A stretch of DNA of 64,000 nucleotides from Ornithodoros turicata (Eukaryota > Arthropoda > Arachnida > Ixodida > Argasidae). The DNA is taken from the NCBI RefSeq assembly GCF_037126465.1, contig NC_088201.1, positions 86,332,273 to 86,396,272 of the forward strand. The letters run 5' to 3'. Within the stretch, counting starts at the first letter, position 1; each line of letters begins with the position of its first letter. The position numbers and the translations under genes were made by a program. The notes under the pieces were generated by a model. The model was given only the letters and a program-made list of their open reading frames with translations. It was not told the origin of the DNA and made no database searches. Of the stretch, positions 1-9,192 are shown piece by piece.

Positions 1-133
1 CTTAGTGACTTTTGTGCACTTAGCAGTCGCGGACATTTGACCAAGTGATGTGGCAAGGACCACCCAGGAGAGGCTTGCAGCAATGAATATCATTGTGCTA
101 CTGCCAAGGTGACCACCCAGTACACTCGAGGTC

Positions 134-580
134 ATGCCCACCTGGAAAGATAAAAAAGAAGTGATTAAAATCAAAGCACAACAGAATATTTCCTACTGGG
201 CTACTAGAACACAGCAGGAATTTCAAAACAAAAGCGGTTTCTCGGAAGTGGTGCGCAGGGGAGTGGCACCACCGAGGAGATCCGTGGAGACTCAAACATT
301 CTCGCATGTTGTTGAGCCTCCACCCCACACTCCCTAACAGAAAGCTGGGGACACTCACGTGTCTCCTGCTCCGACGGAGGTCAGACGTCCGACTGGCCAA
401 AAAGCAGCAGCCGCGATGGCGTGCAGTTCATATGGCGACAGAGGTGTGAAAGCCCCCTTCCAAAAAGACCCTCAAAACATGGCGGTTGATGATGGCGACA
501 AAACGTCGCAAAAGTCATCCTCAAGCCCCCCTGAAGTGCACGGAATAAAAAACGAGGAAAAGGCAGAGGAGCAGGAATAA
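134..580 (+). pseudogene. LINE ORF1 remnant, C-terminal part (I-like)
   Basis: One reading frame runs from 134 to 580, broken by a TAA at 335-337. It has the look of the end of the gag-like ORF1 of an I-type non-LTR retrotransposon: a basic, glutamine-rich stretch with the words AQQNISYWATR and FSEVVRRG, followed by a low-complexity, acidic, serine-rich tail (DDGDKTSQKSSSSPPEV). No CCHC knuckle is visible; it would lie upstream, outside this fragment or in decayed sequence. ORF1p of these elements binds the element RNA. It is followed directly by the start of an ORF2 endonuclease on the same strand, the order expected for a LINE. Family assignment is by resemblance only. Confidence 0.45.
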
Positions 581-653
581 AGACAGGCGAACCGCAGAAG
601 CTACCCCTGCGAAACCTAAATGAAACTAGTGTTACTTAGTCAGCAAAATCGAA

Positions 654-985
654 GTGCTCTGCTTCCCTCTCTTTCTTCTTGGAGGAGGTGGTGGTGGTGT
701 TGGTGAAAGGAATAGCCGTCATTATGAACAATTCCTCCAATGGAATTGTCGTGGTTTGTTTTCAAATCTAGACGATGTAAATGATCTTTTCGGTACTACA
801 ATGCAGCATGCTTATGTCTCCAGGAAACTTACTTGAATACAGCCGCTCCAACTCCTTTATGTAGACACAACATATTCCGAAAGGATCGAAATGACACAAA
901 TTGTGCATGTGGTGGTGTGGCGATTGTCACGCGACCGTCTGTTCAGCCAACGCAGTTAACCTCACTACACAGTTGGCGGCTGTAG
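654..985 (+). pseudogene. LINE ORF2 endonuclease start, decayed (I-like)
   Basis: The frame at about 717-836 reads LQWNCRGLFSNLDDVNDLF, the typical opening of the apurinic-like endonuclease (EEP) domain of LINE ORF2, where the N of WNCRG is a catalytic-site residue. It ends at a stop at 834-836. After a frameshift the homology resumes near 875 with FRKDRNDTNCACGGVAIVTR, matching the next conserved block (GGVAI), and then fades. The endonuclease nicks target DNA for target-primed reverse transcription. Reverse transcriptase is absent, so this is a 3'-truncated or interrupted relic. It lies about 70 bp after the ORF1 remnant and probably belongs to the same insertion. It could not make an active enzyme. 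Confidence 0.55.
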
Positions 986-1690
986 CGGTGCAGGGTGCCT
1001 GGGCTTAGGCACTTGAGGCTTCGTATGTATTTGTCATTTTTATGTGTTCAAGCCTCAGAACATCAATTGTCTCTTGTATATTTAATTTGCTTACATTTGG
1101 CTTCAATGTTAAACGATTTTTTGACAACTTACTCTCAGGTACATATTCACTAGAGACCACACACCAGATTTCGCGGACAGACAGAGGGGCTACAAAAGGT
1201 AACAAAATTTAAACAAAACAATACCATATGAAATGGAGCGGCTTATCGGGTGTCTGGCGCAGATATGTAGGTGATATAGATAGGACATGTTTTCGTATTT
1301 CTGCTGTCTGGTATGCAAATGTTACGTATGGAAGTAACTCGTTACTTCCAGGTAACGAGAACGCGTCCCTTTTATTTGTGAGGAGCGGGTAACGTATTTA
1401 GTATTTTTTGGAAGGAACGAGTAACGTATTTAGTTTCTTTTTTGGGGTAACGTGTACAGCTCTGCTGCCTTGGAATAAGGTCAAACGGCCGCAGGGCAGT
1501 ATTGCTCGCAGTACTGCTCCTGAAAAGATTTGTCTTCCTGAAACCACTCCGGTGACCCCGACTATGGGACCATGGGTTCCCTCCAGACAGTGAACGCTGG
1601 ATTGCGCGCATACATCAGCCGTACGCACATTGTATGGACCTGTGGAGTGCTCTAGCCGCTGCCTAACCTCTGCCCGTCTTTTTAACCATG
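986..1690. other. Non-coding stretch with TAACG-rich palindromes
   Basis: No convincing coding sequence is visible. The stretch 1320-1455 holds several copies of a word related to GAGTAACG/TAACGTATTTAG, including the near-perfect palindrome GGAAGTAAC-tc-GTTACTTCC at 1330-1349. This looks like the end of a small repeat, but I could not place its boundaries. Confidence 0.4.
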
Positions 1691-1695
1691 TTCAA
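1691..1695. repeat. Target site duplication, left (TTCAA)
   Basis: TTCAA directly abuts the left LTR and is repeated directly after the right LTR at 8179-8183. A 5-bp duplication fits integrase of the Ty3/Gypsy group (4-6 bp). Confidence 0.85.
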
Positions 1696-2312
1696 AGTAA
1701 AGTTTCTTCCGTTGTTGCTGGAAGATGGTCCGTTGATGTAGCTCACAGATCGAAGATATTCCCAAGAGACGTCCGACAGGCGGTATTCCCGAACAATAAC
1801 TGGGCTTTATTTACATAGTTATTTACATAACTATATACATAGACAATACTCTAGCGACTGAAGTCACGGGGCTTTCGCCTCGTCTTCATCAAGTCGTTGC
1901 GGCTTCCACACACGAATTTTCGTGTGTCCTCCGCTTAAAAGGGTGACATTTGAGACACAACCCCCCGCCAGCAAACACCAATCCCAGAAGCCCGGTTCAA
2001 ACGTCTCCAACTCATGGTTGGCCTAGTTTGAATTTAGAACGAACCAGGCACCTCCTAATTGTCCGCCCACTACTCGGTATTTATGGGTAACGGACCAAGC
2101 TGTCAATCCGTGCACCATGCAACTTTGGACAGTGCATCTTCCTTGGCCCACTCTACTGATTTATTGCCAGCTAGCATCTGGTCGCGAAGACCCCCTGAGG
2201 TGTCAAGTGTCCCCCGTCCAACGCGCCTTCCCCGAATCTCTGTTGGGTGGCTATTCCACTGAGGTGGAAATGTACAATATTTGCAAGGTTTCTAAAATGT
2301 ACAACTCTTACA
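1696..2312 (-). repeat. 3' LTR of the Gypsy-type element
   Basis: A 617-bp direct repeat of 7562-8178. Read on the minus strand it starts TGTAAGAG and ends CTTTACT. AATAAA (plus strand TTTATT near 1806) is a likely polyadenylation signal. It is followed on the plus side by the polypurine tract, which sets its start. Confidence 0.93.
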
Positions 2313-2325
2313 TCTCCCCCCTTAA
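2313..2325 (-). promoter_or_regulatory. Polypurine tract (plus-strand primer) of the Gypsy-type element
   Basis: On the minus strand CTTAAGGGGGGAGA lies immediately before the TGTAAG start of the 3' LTR. This is the expected position and composition of the RNase H-resistant primer for plus-strand DNA synthesis. Confidence 0.85.
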
Positions 2326-2634
2326 GTTACTTGTGGGGCACAATTGCGACACAAGGAACAATGTCAATAAGAGTTGTGTAGCCTAGTCATTTGGAATACG
2401 ATAACAACAGGCTGCAAACACATATAGCACTTAAGAGAGCCACAAAATTAACCCAATACATGTCCAGTAGTTGTGGGTCACAACACACATATTTACAGGT
2501 TAGTTGTCATTACAGTGTCATACAAAAACCTACTGCAAGACACAATACAGGAACTGCCCCCACAATGAGGTGAGAGCCAGTGGCTCTCGAGGTCCTTCCA
2601 CCCCAAACACCAATCTGTCTGATGCGACCTAGCT

Positions 2635-5600
2635 TCACTCGAACTGCAGACGCGATAGAGCGTCGGCGTTAGTGTGCGCACTGCCCTTCCTGTGGATTAT
2701 CCTCACATTGTACCTCTGTAAGGCTAGTGCCCAACGCGCCAGCTTGGATCCCTGGGGTGTCGCGCATGTGAGGTAAGCAAGAGGGTTGTGGTCGGATACC
2801 ACAGTTACCTGAGCCCCGAACACCCAATGATCAAATTTATTTAGAGCCCAGATAACCGCGAACGCCTCGCGCTCGATCGCCGCCCAGCGAGTCTGCGCTC
2901 CCGAGAATCTGTGGCTCGCGAATGTTATTGGTACCTCTTTGCCGACGTCATTAATTTGAGCCAAGCACGCACCAGCCGCGTGTGCTGAGGCATCTGTCAA
3001 AATCCAGTATGGTTTTTCGGGGTCCGGCGTCGCAAGTGCCACCGCATCTGCCAGCCTAGACTTTAGAGTCTGAAACGACGCCTCCGCCTCTTTGTCCCAT
3101 GGAATTTTGTTGGGGACCTTCTTCCCGGTCAACCTTGTCAAAGGTTGCGCAATCTCCGCAAATCCCTTTACATACTCGCGGTAATAACCACAAAGTCCCA
3201 ACACGCTTCTTAGTTCTTTCTTTGTGGTCGGTCTCTTGAGCTTTGAGATGGTCTCTACCTTTTCTGGATCAGGAGAATGGGCTCCTGAGCCCACGATGTG
3301 GCCCAGATAGCGGATAGAGCCGTGCGCCACTTGACACTTTGCCACGTTCACGGTTAACCTCGCGTCCTCTAATGCGGCGAGAATTAATCTCAAGTGTTTT
3401 AAATGTTCGTCCCAGTCTTTAGAATACACCGCGATATCATCAAGATAGGCGCAAGCGTATTCCTGATGATCGACTAGCACTGCATTTATAATGCGCTGGA
3501 ATGTGGCCGCAGCGTTTTTGAGCCCAAATGGCATTACCCGCCAAGTGAACTGCCCAAAATGAGTCACAAACGCTGCCTTTTCCTGGCTCTCCGGGTCCAA
3601 CGGGATCTGCCAATATCCCCTTCGAAGATCTAATAGGGTGATGAAGCGCGCCCTTCCTACTCGGTACAGTAACTCTTGTTGTATCGACATGGGGTAGGGG
3701 TCGTCAACTGTGCCCGCATTGAGTGACCTGTAATCAATGCAAATTCTTACCCCGCCGTCTTTTTTGTTCACGCACACGATAGGGTGGGCATACTCGCAGA
3801 CGATCGGGTATACGAGCCCTTGCTCTAGAAGTTCATTTATCTGCAATTCCACCTCCTTCCTTAAAAGCAGCGGCGTCCGATAAGGATACGCCCGTTTCGG
3901 GACGTGCCCTTCCCGCAGTTTTATATTGTGCGCCCCCACGTCAGCTATTCTAGGAACGTCTTCACAAACTGTCGCGAACTCGCCAAACAGTTGTCGCACT
4001 TGACCCTGCTGCTCTATGCTCAAATGGGAGATTGCTTCCTGTGGCAAAACAGACTGCCCAACTTGTGCCGTCGGCGCTGGCTCCACGTTCCCAAAGTCTT
4101 CTTCCCCCTGGAAGATTACACCGACGTGGTTCACGCGCGCTTTGTACGCCCGAAGGTTGTTTGCGTGAACCGTGCGCGTTTTGCCGTCATCCATAAGCAC
4201 TTCATAAGAGTGCTGACGCCGTTGTCCTATGACTTGATATGGATCCAGCCATTTCTGTTGGTGTTTAGCCGACCTGCGCGTGTCAAAAACTATCACCTGG
4301 TTCCCTGGCTTAAACCCTTTTTGCTTCGCCCGGCAGTTGTAGTTTTCAGCGTACACTGCCTGGCGCTCTCCCGCGATTAACTCTGCGGTTTCTGCGGCTG
4401 CGCGGAATTTTTCCCTCAGTTGCTCTAAATACTTTACAGGGGCCTCTCTTAGTTGACGCGGGACGCTGATCTCTCCTTCCCAAGTATTTTTGAGGATAGC
4501 CAACGGCCCTGTCGGTTTTCGCCCGTAGAGCAGCTGAAATGGTGATACCCCCGTGGTATCATGGGGCACCTCCCGGTACGCCCAGAGCAGAAAGGGAACA
4601 AATTTGTCCCAATTTCTGGGATCGTCCCGGGTTACATGGAACAACATTCTGCGAAATATGCGGTTCCATCGTTCGACTGCCCCATTACTCTCATGGTGCT
4701 CCGCGGTGGAGAAACGGGGCGAACACCCTATCCGTGAGAGAAATTCTTTGGTAAGCTGCGAGGTAAAGTTCGTACCCTGATCGCAGCAAAGGGTTTCGGG
4801 AACACCTGTCCGCGAAAATATTTCTAGTAGGGCTTCGCACGTTTTCTTTGCCGTCAGTGACGTTAACGGGACTACCTCCGGCCACCTGGCATGCAGGTCT
4901 GTGACGCATAGCGCGTATTTGTGTCCGCGTACTGACGGCACATCGAATGGGCCCACCACGTCTATGTTCACAGCCTGAAAGGGGTAGTCGGGTCGCGTAA
5001 GCGGCGCGATTGGCACTCTGTCTGCCACGCTTTTATCAGCATTCACCTGACACCCATGACAAGATTGGCAGTATCGGCGTACTTCACTCTCGATACCTGG
5101 CCAGTAGAAGCTTGCCTTGATGCGGTTCAAGGTTTTACGCAGGCCGAGGTGTCCTCCCCACGGCGTGTCGTGCGCAAGCAGCAGTACCTGTAGTCTGTTG
5201 TCCTCTGGCAATACTAATTGCCTTACTTTCTGGCCTGCTACCGTATCGCTGTGATATAAAACGCCGTCGTCGATGGACATCCCGTGGGTACCTGCCCTGG
5301 CTTTCTCCCACGCGCCCGCCAAACTCTCGTCTTCGCGCTGAGCTGTCCTAAATCTGCTCCTCTCGCTTTGGAGATGCGCCGCTTCTTCGCTGCTCCTAAT
5401 CGCATTCACTGCGGCTATGGTGGTGTCGTCTTCACGATCGACACTCTCTTCGAACAAGCTGGTGAGACCCTCGTTCTCTTCGTCGGCTTCGTTGCCGTTG
5501 CTCAGCGGTTCTACCTCTACTTCTGGACGCTCGACTGTTAGGTTCCCTAAATTTTGCAAAGCGCTCCACGCTTCTAGCGACAGTAGGCAATCTATGCCTC

Positions 5601-7014
5601 CAGCTAACTTGTCCGTGAAAGCACACTCTATCGGAACATTTCGGTTTACTTGTATGTGGTCACCTTCTGTGCCCACGTGCCTTAGGGGCAGAATACCTAA
5701 CTTGGCCTCTACCTCGTGTCCAAAAGCTGACGCTAACCGCAGTGGACTCCGGGAATCGCTCTCATGTTCGGGGAAAAGGTCTGCTCGCACGACAGTTACA
5801 TCGGCACCGCTGTCAATCAACGCGCGGAATTTCTGTGTACCGCACTGCAGCTCAACCTCGCGACTCGAAATTGCGAAACTTTCCTGGTCTCCCGTCGCCA
5901 CAGGACTGACCTTCGCTACGATTGCTTTGTCACGTAACCCCACTTCGGCCATGTGGTTGTCGGTCTCGTTACTGCCGATTACTGCCACGCGATTCACCCT
6001 CCTGCCACTAGCCTCCCCGTTGTCCAGCACCTTAGGCGTCGTTTTGTCTGCGCTCGGCGAATTCTTCTTTGGGCAATTCCGGGCATAGTGCCTACCGCCA
6101 CAAGTAAAACAAGAAAACCCATGTCTTCCCTCGTGACGATCCTTCCCGTTTCCCTTGTGGGGAGATCCCTTATCTTCCACCCTCGCTCCTTTCTCTCTGT
6201 ACATTTCTTTTCGCCGCTCGGGGCCTCCCTTGTCCCTCTGGCCTTGGACGGCGCTTCCCCTGCCTTTCGCATCCTCATATTTCTCTACGGCCTTTACCAG
6301 GTCACTTTCCGAGGCTTTAACCTCACACAGTTGCAGTGTTACGAACTGACGCGCTTCTTCGGTGAGTGAATCAACAAAGCGGTCGGCGATAAGGAGCGTG
6401 ATTAGATCGTTATAGCTTGTTGCTTCTCTTGCCTTCGCGTACGCACCTACGTAGCTCCGAAGCCTAGCCCAATAGTTAGACCATGTTTCTTCTTTGGTTT
6501 TGACTGCTTCCATGAAGCGCTTTCTATATTCCCCTGGCGATAATCGCAGAGCTGCCAACACAGCTTCTTTTACCGTCTCGTAGTCGTTGAGCTCGTCTGT
6601 GCTCAGTTTGGAATAAAGATGCCCTACTCTGTTGGCTATGAGCGGCAAAATAAGGTGACTTTGCACGTCGTCTGGCACTTGGTACGACCTGAAGACGCCC
6701 TCTACCCCTTCAAACCACATTGGTACTTCTCTATCGGCTGGTAGGGGGAGCAAAACGCTCTTTAACCTTTTGGCGTAGTAGTTCAGATTCTCTTCGCGCG
6801 TCCTCGTGGACAGCGTTTCGCTACAAGACGAGCGGTCATCTCTGGCTCTTTCCAGTTCTATCCTACGAGACCGTTCTCGCTCCAACTCGATTTGGAGCTG
6901 CAAAATTTTTATGCTCTCACTGTTAGCTGAGCCGGAAACACTGTCGTTTCCTGATTCCGCCATTTCTGCTTCGAATTTCGCCTTTTCTTGCCTAGCTTTA
7001 CTTCGCGTTAGCAT
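2635..7014 (-). CDS. Gag-pol polyprotein, single frame, PR-IN-RT-RNase H order
   Basis: The frame has 1459 codons from ATG at 7014; a TAG two codons upstream fixes the start region. Approximate order by residue: Gag/capsid-like region 70-260; one zinc knuckle CFTCGGRHYARNCP near 302-316; aspartic protease with IDSGADVTVV near 402; integrase with an HHCC finger near 615-655 (HxxxxGGHLG and CQSCHGC), then core D (NIDVVGPF, about 690), D (CCDQGTNF, about 747) and E (NGAVERW, about 779); reverse transcriptase near 1060-1260 with DGGVRICIDYRSLN and the active-site motif YLDDIAVYS near 1192; RNase H with TDASAHAAG, EREAFAVIWAL and VSDHNPLAY near 1339-1440. All catalytic residues are present, with no stop or frameshift. 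Gag and Pol are fused without a frameshift site, so they must be separated by the protease. Integrase lies before RT, which is Copia order, although the RT/RNase H words are of Gypsy type. No env-like frame follows. It would encode the particle, cDNA synthesis and integration functions. Confidence 0.95.
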   Translation of the reverse strand: MLTRSKARQEKAKFEAEMAESGNDSVSGSANSESIKILQLQIELERERSRRIELERARDDRSSCSETLSTRTREENLNYYAKRLKSVLLPLPADREVPMWFEGVEGVFRSYQVPDDVQSHLILPLIANRVGHLYSKLSTDELNDYETVKEAVLAALRLSPGEYRKRFMEAVKTKEETWSNYWARLRSYVGAYAKAREATSYNDLITLLIADRFVDSLTEEARQFVTLQLCEVKASESDLVKAVEKYEDAKGRGSAVQGQRDKGGPERRKEMYREKGARVEDKGSPHKGNGKDRHEGRHGFSCFTCGGRHYARNCPKKNSPSADKTTPKVLDNGEASGRRVNRVAVIGSNETDNHMAEVGLRDKAIVAKVSPVATGDQESFAISSREVELQCGTQKFRALIDSGADVTVVRADLFPEHESDSRSPLRLASAFGHEVEAKLGILPLRHVGTEGDHIQVNRNVPIECAFTDKLAGGIDCLLSLEAWSALQNLGNLTVERPEVEVEPLSNGNEADEENEGLTSLFEESVDREDDTTIAAVNAIRSSEEAAHLQSERSRFRTAQREDESLAGAWEKARAGTHGMSIDDGVLYHSDTVAGQKVRQLVLPEDNRLQVLLLAHDTPWGGHLGLRKTLNRIKASFYWPGIESEVRRYCQSCHGCQVNADKSVADRVPIAPLTRPDYPFQAVNIDVVGPFDVPSVRGHKYALCVTDLHARWPEVVPLTSLTAKKTCEALLEIFSRTGVPETLCCDQGTNFTSQLTKEFLSRIGCSPRFSTAEHHESNGAVERWNRIFRRMLFHVTRDDPRNWDKFVPFLLWAYREVPHDTTGVSPFQLLYGRKPTGPLAILKNTWEGEISVPRQLREAPVKYLEQLREKFRAAAETAELIAGERQAVYAENYNCRAKQKGFKPGNQVIVFDTRRSAKHQQKWLDPYQVIGQRRQHSYEVLMDDGKTRTVHANNLRAYKARVNHVGVIFQGEEDFGNVEPAPTAQVGQSVLPQEAISHLSIEQQGQVRQLFGEFATVCEDVPRIADVGAHNIKLREGHVPKRAYPYRTPLLLRKEVELQINELLEQGLVYPIVCEYAHPIVCVNKKDGGVRICIDYRSLNAGTVDDPYPMSIQQELLYRVGRARFITLLDLRRGYWQIPLDPESQEKAAFVTHFGQFTWRVMPFGLKNAAATFQRIINAVLVDHQEYACAYLDDIAVYSKDWDEHLKHLRLILAALEDARLTVNVAKCQVAHGSIRYLGHIVGSGAHSPDPEKVETISKLKRPTTKKELRSVLGLCGYYREYVKGFAEIAQPLTRLTGKKVPNKIPWDKEAEASFQTLKSRLADAVALATPDPEKPYWILTDASAHAAGACLAQINDVGKEVPITFASHRFSGAQTRWAAIEREAFAVIWALNKFDHWVFGAQVTVVSDHNPLAYLTCATPQGSKLARWALALQRYNVRIIHRKGSAHTNADALSRLQFE

Positions 7015-7544
7015 CAACTATACGCAACAACCCTGGGACTCCGCACCTAGCGTTTCACACCTCAAAGCTTCCTACCGCAACCCGCGACCAAGTGACAAAT
7101 GCACTGTGAAAGCTAAAAGCCTGCCACAAGAACACAGAGGTACACAAAAGCTAGAATCCTACAAGATCTAAGCTATCTACACGCGGACCTCAGGAGCGAC
7201 TGACCACCCACCTACCTCGTGGAATCGTTCGTTGCTCCTCCGTCGAGTGTGTTCTCCATTGACCGGTGACTCCCTAGCTGGTCAGTCCCGTCACTGCACT
7301 GCCCTTGTCCGTCGCAAGTCCAAGTTGCGCTGGCCTGCTGGCTGTCCCCTCTTGCGCTGATCGACGCACAGCCTGTCCTCGTTGACCGGTTGCACCTTCT
7401 TGTCGATGACGATGACTGGAGCTGTCCCTTCAGTTTCCTGGACACTCCGATGGTCTGCCGCTGTCTTGCGCTGATATGCCCTCGTTGTTCCGACTCGAAA
7501 TATCGTCCGTCCGTCCGGATGGTTCAACTCTCCGTAGGTGAGCA
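7015..7544 (-). other. Untranslated leader of the Gypsy-type element
   Basis: A 530-bp region between PBS and gag start on the minus strand. It has no conserved coding frame and presumably carries the packaging signal. Short reading frames here overlap one another and look like chance. Confidence 0.6.
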
Positions 7545-7562
7545 GACTGTCGTGCTGCGCCA
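7545..7562 (-). promoter_or_regulatory. Primer binding site (tRNA-Ser-like)
   Basis: On the minus strand TGGCGCAGCACGACAGTC begins at the last base of the 5' LTR. It opens with the TGG that pairs with a tRNA CCA end. The first nine bases, TGGCGCAGC, resemble the tRNA-Ser-type PBS of the 17.6/297 group (from memory). The exact tRNA needs a match to the host tRNA set. Confidence 0.75.
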
Positions 7563-8178
7563 GTAAAGTTTCTTCCGTTGTTGCTGGAAGATGGTCCGTT
7601 GATGTAGCTCACAGATCGAAGATATTCCCAAGAGACGTCCGACAGGCGGTATTCCCGAACAATAACTGGGCTTTATTTACATAGTTATTTACATAACTAT
7701 ATACATATACAATACTCTAGCGACTGAAGTCACGGGGCTTTCGCCTCGTCTTCATCAAGTCGTTGCGGCTTCCACACACGAATTTTCGTGTGTCCTCCGC
7801 TTAAAAGGGTGACATTTGAGACACAACCCCCCGCCAGCAAACACCAATCCCAGAAGCCCGGTTCAAACGTCTCCAACTCATGGTTGGCCTAGTTTGAATT
7901 TAGAACGAACCAGGCACCTCCTAATTGTCCGCCCACTACTCGGTATTTATGGGTAACGGACCAAGCTGTCAATCCGTGCACCATGCAACTTTGGACAGTG
8001 CATCTTCCTTGGCCCACTCTACTGATTTATTGCCAGCTAGCATCTGGTCGCGAAGACCCCCTGAGGTGTCAAGTGTCCCCCGTCCAACGCGCCTTCCCCG
8101 AATCTCTGTTGGGTGGCTATTCCACTGAGGTGGAAATGTACAATATTTGCAAGGTTTCTAAAATGTACAACTCTTACA
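7562..8178 (-). repeat. 5' LTR of the Gypsy-type element
   Basis: 617 bp, identical to 1696-2312 except one base as read by eye. It abuts TTCAA (8179-8183) on the outside and the PBS on the inside. It would carry the element promoter; no clear TATA box stands out beyond a TTTTAAG-like word. Confidence 0.93.
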
Positions 8179-8183
8179 TTCAA
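8179..8183. repeat. Target site duplication, right (TTCAA)
   Basis: Matches 1691-1695 exactly. Confidence 0.85.
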
Positions 8184-9180
8184 GGTGATTGGGAAATTAA
8201 GTTCTAGTAGGCTCACTAGGACAGTAATGCCCACCGCAGCGACTCTTCCATGCGTTCAGGATTGTTCGCATGGTATGGCATGTACAAAAAGCTATCTCCC
8301 CGCGAGAGCGTTGCTATCCAGTATGTAAGATAGAGTTTCCGTCAGTGTAAATGGGAGGGACTACCTCCATAGGTATAGGTACCTCCATTGGTGGATCTAA
8401 TAGCGCTTTGAATAAACCCGCTCAGGAGGGGAGATGGAGCTGGGCGGATCTCCCACCGCTGTGGATGTATTACAGTGGTGGATGAGGCGACGCACCGGAT
8501 GCACAGACATATTGTTCTCTTTTCATAATAAGCGTCACTACCGCCACCAGAGATATAGTGGACAGGCATCACCTGGCTGACCTAACCAAGTTTTGTAGAC
8601 TTTGCTCCCGCCAGAAACACTCACTGTTAGGGTAGACGAGGCCGTCGTGGCTTGTGTTGATGCCAACGTTATAAATTGTTAATTTAACTAATTTAATTGC
8701 TAATTTAATAAACTAATTAGTTAATTTTTGGCTAGACGGGTTGCGACAAAACAGGAAATAAGCGCTATGGGACAACAGTGCAACGTTTCAATGCAATGGC
8801 GTTTGCAGCGCTGCTGCACATAAGCAGGACGCAATGGACTGTAAGTTTGAACAGCTACAGTAGTCTCAGTATATCATGGGGACAAAACATGATGGTGTCC
8901 GTCCGCTTGCTGATATATTTTTCAAGAAAGTGATCGGTTACGTGTATTAATTGACACAGCAAAACGCAGCAAAAGTAGGGGGCTAGATTAACTGACTAGT
9001 AAATGGTTTGATGGACGATGCACAGAATGGAGTGTTCTTAGATTAGCCTAGCACACTAGAGTTAAATGACAAAGGGATGTAGTTAAGCTTGATCGTAATT
9101 AAAAGTAAAGGAAATTGCAAAAAAAACAGCACTCCTTGGAAGGAGATGTAACCTACTAAAAACCACATTTAGGGGACAAC
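8184..9180. other. Non-coding flank, AT-rich patch
   Basis: I see no gene. 8668-8730 is a TTAATTTAA-rich low-complexity patch. The rest shows no repeat that I can match within the window. Confidence 0.4.
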
Positions 9181-9192
9181 ACATGAGCTGTT
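9181..9192. repeat. 12-bp target duplication of the Penelope-like insertion, left
   Basis: ACATGAGCTGTT here is repeated at 10917-10928 and brackets the Penelope-like element. PLE insertions commonly make duplications of about this length. Confidence 0.75.

Larger units (their letters stand above)
1696..8178 (-). mobile_element. Complete Ty3/Gypsy-type LTR retrotransposon with integrase before RT
   Basis: This is a 6.48-kb element on the minus strand. It comprises the 5' LTR (7562-8178), PBS (7545-7562), an untranslated leader (7015-7544), one gag-pol frame (2635-7014), a 322-bp 3' part ending in a polypurine tract (2313-2325), and the 3' LTR (1696-2312). The 5-bp duplication TTCAA flanks it. 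The two 617-bp LTRs differ, by my reading, at a single base (catagac versus catatac), so the insertion is very recent. There is no third frame that could be an envelope. Every structural part needed for retrotransposition appears present and unbroken. The pol domain order is Copia-like, while the RT and integrase sequences look like Gypsy; this is the pattern described for the Gmr1 group. Confidence 0.93.

Noticed and set aside
3904..4380. 158-codon plus-strand frame
   Set aside because: Antisense to the integrase/RT junction of gag-pol; no independent motif.
5417..6088. 223-codon plus-strand frame
   Set aside because: It lies antisense to the protease/Gag region of the gag-pol frame and has a serine-rich composition typical of a shadow frame.
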